The translations under genes were made by a program, and so were the position numbers. Below are positions 7,801-11,385 of a stretch of 11,385 nt of DNA, piece by piece (position 1 is the stretch's first letter; every line of letters starts with the position of its first letter). Under the pieces are notes generated by a model that worked only from the letters and a program-made list of their open reading frames with translations, made no database searches and was not told where the DNA came from. Source of the stretch: an uncultured Collinsella sp. (GTDB lineage Bacteria; Actinomycetota; Coriobacteriia; Coriobacteriales; Coriobacteriaceae); the NCBI GenBank assembly GCA_958453575.1, contig CAUDYH010000013.1:1-11385 (forward strand), in the 5' to 3' direction.

Positions 7801-8193
7801 CACGATGCCGCCGAGCGTGCCGCGACCGCCAAGGCCGAACTCGATGACGCCGTGGCTGCGACGGATGCCGTGGCGCCGGCATACTTGGAGGCGCTCGCCA
7901 ACTACACCGCCGCCAAGGTCGAGCTCGACCAGGCTATTGCCGAGCTTAACGCCGAGATCGCTCGCCAAGAGGCCGCCGACCGCGGAAACGGCGAGCAGAC
8001 CCAGCCCGTCACGCAAGTGACGTACCAGGCCAAGCATGCGGAGGCAAAGACCGAGGCCACGACTTGGCAGACGGCGATGCCCGCCACGGGCGATGCGTCC
8101 GAGCTGCTGGGTGAGACCTTCGTGATCGGCGGCACGGTCCTGGTGGCCGCCGGCGTATTCCTGTCCGATAAGCGCCGCCAGCTGATCCGTTAG
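4843..8193 (+). CDS. Sortase-anchored alanine-rich coiled-coil surface protein with central CAP domain
   Basis: This is a 1116-residue exported wall protein. Residues 1-46 form a signal peptide: a basic N-region, an Ala/Thr-rich hydrophobic core, and an AVA cleavage site before Gln47. Residues about 81-443 are an Ala/Lys/Asp/Gln-rich heptad coiled coil. Residues about 447-650 are a CAP (SCP/PR-1) domain, with His536, Glu544 in GENVAW, Glu593 and His610 in GHYINVINP as the likely pocket residues. Residues about 679-1045 are a second Ala-rich coiled coil. MPATG (1079-1083), a hydrophobic segment and the tail DKRRQLIR form the sorting signal, with Met in place of the usual Leu. CAP domains are secreted modules of varied function, so the target is unknown; adhesion or host interaction is an inference. 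A short duplication (LSPLT at 39-43 and again about 20 residues later) spans the cleavage region. The gene appears to be monocistronic, with a strong terminator behind it. Confidence 0.88.
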   Translation: MSKNVNKNINGGAAGKTKAAGRIATVAAATIAMTGGSLLSPLTAVAQGANGADATGKPAAVLSPLTSAAAASTGAGTVSAAQKVANLQAAVDVARAKAAAAKADLETAAVPYDVAAANQQQVQGAYDAARGASDSAASAASAELEKQMGAAQDKADADVKALENAQAALDAAKKNLTDKDEALATAQKASRDAQSALEAARAAASDATPEAVAAAQAAAEQAASDLEQAKQRAADAQAKLSDAQAAVAVAAVKQQNAQGKLSAAQQAKAAADADVDAAQASYDAAKADLDRAEQGAAGPEYEAAKAKVVAASEALTAAKAAQSQREGELAAAEQDAAAAQGEVRTAQQTVADQQQAATDAQSKLDVAVAAKAAADAALDQAKTDHASALTELADAQAKLSAAKDEKDAADKALDQAKAQKQQADQAVAQAQAKLDAAQATANASAENYRQGAIAFFKSVGADDAADIILNCKLASYNKVGEEVDATSLANMKQAVVWLKACNEYRASVGLGELKVTYAMMATAIADANFSDTKIDHARQFEVGENVAWNYGSNPFKQWVDQEKAVFDAAAASLGATGLTGKPAYDFYTMHSSEIDNYAAKHGGLIRSVGHYINVINPDYTVTGMGVCTRGTLYGSTQAQTFVYSGQWYKPYNLNPMTVAEYEAALNAWCDSLANPEQGVDAARKELAVAQGVADDAGSKVSAASQAVAAKQTQVERAAANVDVAATKASEAQAAVAQKQAAADAAARAVSDARADLSAANAAVAAAQDAVAAKSGELDIAKGKVAAAKRALDAARAGVGDKRDALAAAQDELAAYSADIAAAQRAFDAASSALESARANQREAEAELLATQGDADQAGIDAAATQVELDMAQRAASDADAVVATAQAKSDAAAARASQLKNAAAALAKATGDKATADAALDAAAMAVSDAEYDVVEADDAVVDATVARDASAAAVARLRRINIAEAIVNGSTDDADEVLNAKIAAAHDAAERAATAKAELDDAVAATDAVAPAYLEALANYTAAKVELDQAIAELNAEIARQEAADRGNGEQTQPVTQVTYQAKHAEAKTEATTWQTAMPATGDASELLGETFVIGGTVLVAAGVFLSDKRRQLIR

Positions 8194-8216
8194 GGACAGG
8201 GAAGCGCGCTGTTTTT

Positions 8217-8263
8217 GGCGCGCACCGCAGGGGCATGGGCTCTGCGGCGCGCGCCGCCTTTTT
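8217..8263 (+). terminator. Intrinsic terminator after the surface protein gene
   Basis: A 14-base stem (8217-8230 with 8242-8255, one mismatch) rich in G and C closes an 11-base loop. It is followed, after GCC, by TTTTT at 8259-8263. It starts 24 bases after the surface gene stop and ends just before the ribosome site of the next gene. Confidence 0.85.
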
Positions 8264-8277
8264 CTTCAAGATTGATT

Positions 8278-8285
8278 AAGGAGGG
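8278..8285 (+). promoter_or_regulatory. Strong ribosome binding site AAGGAGGG
   Basis: A near-perfect anti-16S match lies 4 bases before ATG 8290. It excludes the longer reading from 8215, which would run through the terminator stem. Confidence 0.75.
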
Positions 8286-8289
8286 ATAT

Positions 8290-8655
8290 ATGCAAATAAG
8301 AGGAGAGGCCGCGATCGCCTGCGGATTCATGGCGGGTCTGGCAACGGGGTTGCTGTTCGATGGATGTTTCGACAGCTATATCAATCGATTCTGCGATTTT
8401 GGTTTTTCGAGAGGCAAGCCTTGGAAAACAGCGCCAGCTCGTCAAGAGGTGGCTGCGCCCATCGAGCCCCGCAGTGTGGATACCTCAAAAATCAAGGTAA
8501 TCGTCACTAAGAACGGCAAGATTTACCACCGTTCTACGGGGTGCAAAAGCCTTCCTCAAAACGCCATTAAAACAAGCGTACCATTAGCGGCTGCACTCAA
8601 GCGAGGCAAGACGCCCTGCCCAACATGCTGCCCGCCAACAGTGTGCTCGATCTAG
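8290..8655 (+). CDS. Membrane-anchored small protein with Cys/His-rich C-terminal domain, 121 aa
   Basis: The 121-residue product has one N-terminal hydrophobic segment (about 7-27, AAIACGFMAGLATGLLF), which acts as membrane anchor or uncleaved signal. A polar linker follows. The C-terminal domain has the pattern VTKNGKIYHRSTGCKSL ... ALKRGKTPCPTCCP. This Y-H-x(4)-C ... P-C-x-x-C arrangement resembles the small zinc-binding-like module found at the ends of some secreted nucleases and competence-type proteins; that resemblance is from memory of the motif. The role is unknown; a surface-exposed metal or ligand binding module is the best guess. The gene follows the surface protein terminator, so it needs its own promoter, which I could not place; partial read-through is possible. 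A T6 run follows the stop but has no clear stem. Confidence 0.75.
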   Translation: MQIRGEAAIACGFMAGLATGLLFDGCFDSYINRFCDFGFSRGKPWKTAPARQEVAAPIEPRSVDTSKIKVIVTKNGKIYHRSTGCKSLPQNAIKTSVPLAAALKRGKTPCPTCCPPTVCSI

Positions 8656-8783
8656 TTTTTTGGGTGTTTGATCCGTTTGGATGGAAGAACGAAGGGTAAG
8701 CCCTAAGGGATACAGATGCCGGCCCGGCCTGCAATTTCTTCCATTGATTTGTCCAGAGTCGCACAGCACGGAGGTGTTGTTTG

Positions 8784-9539
8784 ATGTCTATTTTCGTTAC
8801 CGGAGACGTTCACGGTGTTGCCGAGTATGGGGCGAGTCGCTTCTCGTCGCGCGTTTGGCCATTGGGTCGAACGCTGACGCGCGATGACGTTTTCATCGTT
8901 TCCGGCGACTTTGGCTTTATATGGAGCGGCTCGAACACCGACAAATACTGGCTCGACTGGTTTGAGTCCAAGCCCTGGACCACGTGTTTTGTCGACGGCA
9001 ATCACGAGAACCATCATCTGCTGGCGGGGCTGCCAATGCGTGAGTGGAACGGAGGCCTCGTTCACGAGGTTCGCCCGCACGTGCTGCACCTGATGCGCGG
9101 CGAGGTGTTCGACATCACGGGGACCACGGTGCTCGCCATGGGTGGCGCCGCGAGCCATGACAAACAGTGGCGTCAGGAGGGAAAGACGTGGTGGCCCGAG
9201 GAGATGCCGAGTGAGCGCGAGATCAAACACTGTCGCGCCTCGCTCGATCGCGCGGGCTGGAAGGTCGACTATGTTGTGACGCACGAGGCGCCGGTCGATT
9301 TGGCTGACGAGCTGTGCATGGAGTGCAATCGCGAGTTCTACGACGATTCGCTGCAGGCCTTTTTGGGCGAGCTCGACGGGCGGCTCGACTACCGCACCTG
9401 GTTCTTTGGCCATTACCATGACGATGAATGGCGCGATGACAAGCATCGTCTTATCTACCAAGATATCGTGCCGATCGAAGCGCGATGTGCCGATGGGCAG
9501 GATGAGACGGCGAGTGACTATTTTGAGCAAGAGCGTTAG
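8784..9539 (+). CDS. Calcineurin-like metallophosphoesterase (first of three)
   Basis: This 251-residue cytoplasmic enzyme carries the full two-metal phosphoesterase motif set: GDVHG (7-11), GDFGF (41-45), GNHE (72-75), TH at 166-167 and GHYH (209-212). The family hydrolyses phosphomono- or diesters using two bound metal ions; the substrate cannot be told from sequence. GGAGGTG at 8770-8776 lies 7 bases before ATG 8784, which is preferred over the TTG directly before it. It heads a three-gene run of phosphoesterases with a 9-base gap to the next gene. It is clearly paralogous to the third gene of the run (shared FVDGNHE, RGEVF, WWP, GWKVDYVVTH and RLDY segments). Family assignment is certain; the specific function is not known. 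Confidence 0.92.
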   Translation: MSIFVTGDVHGVAEYGASRFSSRVWPLGRTLTRDDVFIVSGDFGFIWSGSNTDKYWLDWFESKPWTTCFVDGNHENHHLLAGLPMREWNGGLVHEVRPHVLHLMRGEVFDITGTTVLAMGGAASHDKQWRQEGKTWWPEEMPSEREIKHCRASLDRAGWKVDYVVTHEAPVDLADELCMECNREFYDDSLQAFLGELDGRLDYRTWFFGHYHDDEWRDDKHRLIYQDIVPIEARCADGQDETASDYFEQER

Positions 9540-9544
9540 GAGGT
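9539..9544 (+). promoter_or_regulatory. Ribosome binding site fused to the upstream stop codon
   Basis: GGAGGT begins on the last base of the TAG stop of the first phosphoesterase gene and lies 4 bases before ATG 9549. This tight packing indicates co-translation in one operon. Confidence 0.75.
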
Positions 9545-9548
9545 CCCC

Positions 9549-10187
9549 ATGATCTGGTTTACCAGCGATACCCACTTTGGGCACGAGAACATGCTGCGGC
9601 TCGCCGACAGGCCTTGGTCGACTGTTGGGCAGATGAACGACGCCATGGTCGCTAGCATTAATAGCAAGGTCGCTGCGGATGACGAGCTTTACATTTTGGG
9701 TGACTTCAGCTTTAAGATGACGGTCCAAGATGCCTACGAGCTGCGCAAAAGCATTGCATGCAAGCGCGTCCATCTGCTGCCCGGCAACCATGACAAAGAC
9801 TGGACGCAGCCTGCGGTGGCGGATGCTTTTATCGTCGAGCCGCCCATTTGCGTGCTCAAGATCGACCGTCAAAAAATCGTGCTGAGCCACTATCCCATGG
9901 TCGATTGGCAGGGCATGTCGCACGGTGGCTGGCATCTGCACGGACATATCCACAGCTGCGGCGGCGCGTACAACAAGTTCAACCTTCGGCAGGGACTGCT
10001 GCGCTATGACGTGGGCGTGGACGCCAGCGGCTACGCTCCGGTGAGCTTGGAGGAGCTCAAGTCATGGTTTGCGCAGGTCGACGAGCCGGCGTGTTGCGTT
10101 AAGTGGCCGTGGTGGGTCAACGCCACGGGCGATGAGCAGGTCGAGCACGATCTCGAAACCTATAAGAGGGAAGTGGTGATCCGATGA
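9549..10187 (+). CDS. Metallophosphoesterase of a different subfamily (second of three)
   Basis: The 212-residue product has the phosphoesterase motifs SDTHFGH (6-12), GDFSF (51-55), GNHD (79-82), SHYP (113-116) and HGHIH (131-135), then DVGVD (154-158). The SDTHFGH start and compact length fit the small 'calcineurin-like phosphoesterase/phosphohydrolase' group that often acts on nucleotide-type or other small phosphoesters; the substrate is unknown. It differs from both flanking enzymes, lacking their WWP and GWKVDYVVTH blocks. It has a 9-base gap to the gene before it, and its TGA overlaps the ATG of the gene after it (ATGA), so all three are probably one transcript. The last 40 residues are Trp-rich and beyond the core fold. 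Confidence 0.92.
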   Translation: MIWFTSDTHFGHENMLRLADRPWSTVGQMNDAMVASINSKVAADDELYILGDFSFKMTVQDAYELRKSIACKRVHLLPGNHDKDWTQPAVADAFIVEPPICVLKIDRQKIVLSHYPMVDWQGMSHGGWHLHGHIHSCGGAYNKFNLRQGLLRYDVGVDASGYAPVSLEELKSWFAQVDEPACCVKWPWWVNATGDEQVEHDLETYKREVVIR

Positions 10188-10909
10188 CAGTCTATGTGAC
10201 GGGCGATATTCATGGCGGCCTCGACATGCAAAAGCTGCGCGATTGGGACCTTGGGGATAGCCTGACGAGCGACGACTATCTGATTATCGCGGGCGACTTT
10301 GGCTTTCCCTGGGATTTCTCTGCCGAGGAATGTGCCGACATCGCTTGGCTGGAGTCGCGCCCCTATACCGTGCTGTTCGTCGACGGCAACCACGAACGTT
10401 TCGACCACTGGGCGGAGCGACCCATGGAGTTGTGGCACGGCGGACTGACACAGCGCCTGTCGGACACCTCGCCCATACGGCGCCTGACGCGCGGCGAGGT
10501 TTTTGAACTCGACGGCTCAACGGTCTTTACCATGGGCGGCGCCACGAGCGTGGACAAGGAATACCGCATTCCGTATTCCAGCTGGTGGCCGCAGGAGCTG
10601 CCGGACGAGCGCAACTTTGAGGAGGCGCGGACAAAGCTCGACGGCGTGGGCTGGAAGGTCGACTACGTGGTCACCCACACCTGCTCTACGCGCATGCTTT
10701 CGCCCACGCTTTATCCGGCGCCCGGCTGGAATTGCCCCGCCGTTGATCGGCTTACGGCGTTTTTCGATGAGCTGGAGGACCGCTTGGACTACAAGCGCTG
10801 GTACTACGGGCATTTTCATCGGGATGCCAACCCGGCCGAGCGCCATACCGTGCTCTACGACTGCATCGTTCGCCTGGGCGACAAACTCCAGCCTTGGGAT
10901 GTTGCGTAG
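10184..10909 (+). CDS. Calcineurin-like metallophosphoesterase (third of three), paralogue of the first
   Basis: This 241-residue enzyme has motifs GDIHG (7-11), GDFGF (37-41), GNHE (68-71), TH (164-165) and GHFH (209-212), a complete metal-binding set. It shares long blocks with the first enzyme of the run, including FVDGNHE, the RGEVF segment, MGGA-x-S-x-DK, WWP-x-E-x-P, GWKVDYVVTH and RLDY, so the two arose by duplication. The two differ after the TH motif, where this copy has a Cys/Pro-rich loop (CSTRMLSP...PAPGWNCP) that could alter the active-site entrance. It starts in a 4-base ATGA overlap with the second gene. The substrate is unknown. It ends 17 bases from the convergent gluQ-type gene with no terminator stem between. 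Confidence 0.92.
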   Translation: MTVYVTGDIHGGLDMQKLRDWDLGDSLTSDDYLIIAGDFGFPWDFSAEECADIAWLESRPYTVLFVDGNHERFDHWAERPMELWHGGLTQRLSDTSPIRRLTRGEVFELDGSTVFTMGGATSVDKEYRIPYSSWWPQELPDERNFEEARTKLDGVGWKVDYVVTHTCSTRMLSPTLYPAPGWNCPAVDRLTAFFDELEDRLDYKRWYYGHFHRDANPAERHTVLYDCIVRLGDKLQPWDVA

Positions 10910-10926
10910 GGGTGGGGCGTATTTGG

Positions 10927-11385
10927 CTACTCGGCCGTTACAGTGATGTTCTCTCGGTGCGCGCGGATAACATCCCAGCTAAAGTGCTCGACCAGCCGCT
11001 CGGCAGAGCGCGGCGTGGTGTCCGGCGCGATGCCCGTTTGCCCGGCGAGCCAGCCCAGCAGCGCTTCGGGCGTGCCAAAGCGGGCGCGGAGTTCGCCCAG
11101 GTCCAGATCGCGGTCTCGTTTGGAAAGGCGGCGGCCGTCCGGTGCCATGAGCAGCGGAATATGTGCGTAGTGCGGCGTGGGCAGTCCCAACAGGTGCTGC
11201 AGATAGATCTGGCGCGGTGTGGACCCCAGCAGGTCGCATCCGCGCACGACCTCGGTGACGCCCATGGCAGCGTCGTCGACCACCACGGCTAGCTGATAGG
11301 CAAACACGCCGTCGCTGCGGCGCACCACAAAGTCGCCGCACTCGGTGGCGAGTGCTGCGCATTGGGCGCCGTACGTGCGATCCAC
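10927..11385 (-). CDS. gluQ: Glutamyl-Q tRNA(Asp) synthetase (5' partial)
   Basis: Only the C-terminal 152 residues are present; the gene runs off the right edge and the first visible codon (GTG) is probably internal. Clear class I Glu/Gln synthetase blocks are seen: [49 protein letters not shown], and the KMSKS-like RRLSK at visible residues 85-89. The protein ends about 63 residues after that motif, so the anticodon-binding domain of a full glutamyl-tRNA synthetase is absent. That fits GluQ-RS, which attaches glutamate to queuosine in tRNA(Asp). It is convergent with the phosphoesterase operon. A truncated GluRS-like paralogue is the only real alternative. Confidence 0.9.
   Translation of the reverse strand: MDRTYGAQCAALATECGDFVVRRSDGVFAYQLAVVVDDAAMGVTEVVRGCDLLGSTPRQIYLQHLLGLPTPHYAHIPLLMAPDGRRLSKRDRDLDLGELRARFGTPEALLGWLAGQTGIAPDTTPRSAERLVEHFSWDVIRAHRENITVTAE

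Noticed and set aside
5083..7980. Repetitive alanine-rich sequence considered as a DNA repeat array or CRISPR
   Set aside because: The repetition is at protein heptad level, with no fixed-length identical DNA units or spacers.
7288..8037. Minus-strand open frame of 249 codons over the second coiled-coil arm
   Set aside because: It is a mirror of the Ala-rich heptads, with no supporting ribosome site or domain.
8215..8289. N-terminal extension of the 121-residue protein
   Set aside because: It would run through the intrinsic terminator stem; the AAGGAGGG site points to ATG 8290.
8656..8661. T6 run after the 121-residue gene as a terminator
   Set aside because: No stable stem precedes it; the run alone is not enough.
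8662..8783. Gap before the phosphoesterase operon examined for promoter or RNA gene
   Set aside because: Only weak short inverted repeats (such as AGGG-TAAG-CCCT) and no acceptable -35/-10 pair were seen; the operon promoter presumably lies here but cannot be placed.
8703..9953. Minus-strand open frame of 416 codons over the phosphoesterase genes
   Set aside because: The plus strand carries complete metallophosphoesterase motifs with good ribosome sites; the antisense product shows nothing recognisable.

Overview
The window looks like a chromosomal segment of a high-GC Gram-positive bacterium, probably a gut Coriobacteriia member close to Collinsella or Olsenella. The clues are GC-rich coding sequence, strong GGAGG ribosome sites, and a long alanine-rich surface protein with a sortase motif of the MPxTGD type. 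The genus is an inference from style; no marker gene fixes it.

Left part (1-4373): the best candidate for an unusual system. The 3' part of a large superfamily 2 helicase (open at the left edge) carries a C-terminal PD-(D/E)XK-like nuclease domain. It overlaps by 17 bases a 631-residue protein whose C-terminus reads like the end of an Argonaute PIWI domain. A helicase-nuclease followed by a divergent, apparently catalytically dead prokaryotic Argonaute is the architecture of the plasmid-eliminating DdmDE system known from Vibrio cholerae. I infer a DdmDE-like module. A PIWI-RE-type cassette is the main alternative.

Middle (4374-4842): an AT-richer gap holds a likely promoter, a perfect GGTCTC/GAGACC leader hairpin, a 64-residue acidic orphan protein, and a second inverted repeat.

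Surface gene (4843-8193): a secreted, sortase-anchored protein of 1116 residues. A central CAP/SCP domain sits between two alanine-rich coiled-coil arms of nearly equal length, suggesting a hairpin stalk with the CAP domain at its tip. A strong terminator follows. Next is a 121-residue membrane-anchored protein with a small Cys/His domain (8290-8655).

Right part (8784-10909): a tight operon of three calcineurin-like metallophosphoesterases. The first and third are clear paralogues; the second belongs to a different subfamily. At the right edge, on the minus strand and convergent, is the 3' part of a glutamyl-Q tRNA(Asp) synthetase gene (10927-11385). Apart from the overlapping defence-like pair and the phosphoesterase operon, the neighbours show no obvious functional link.
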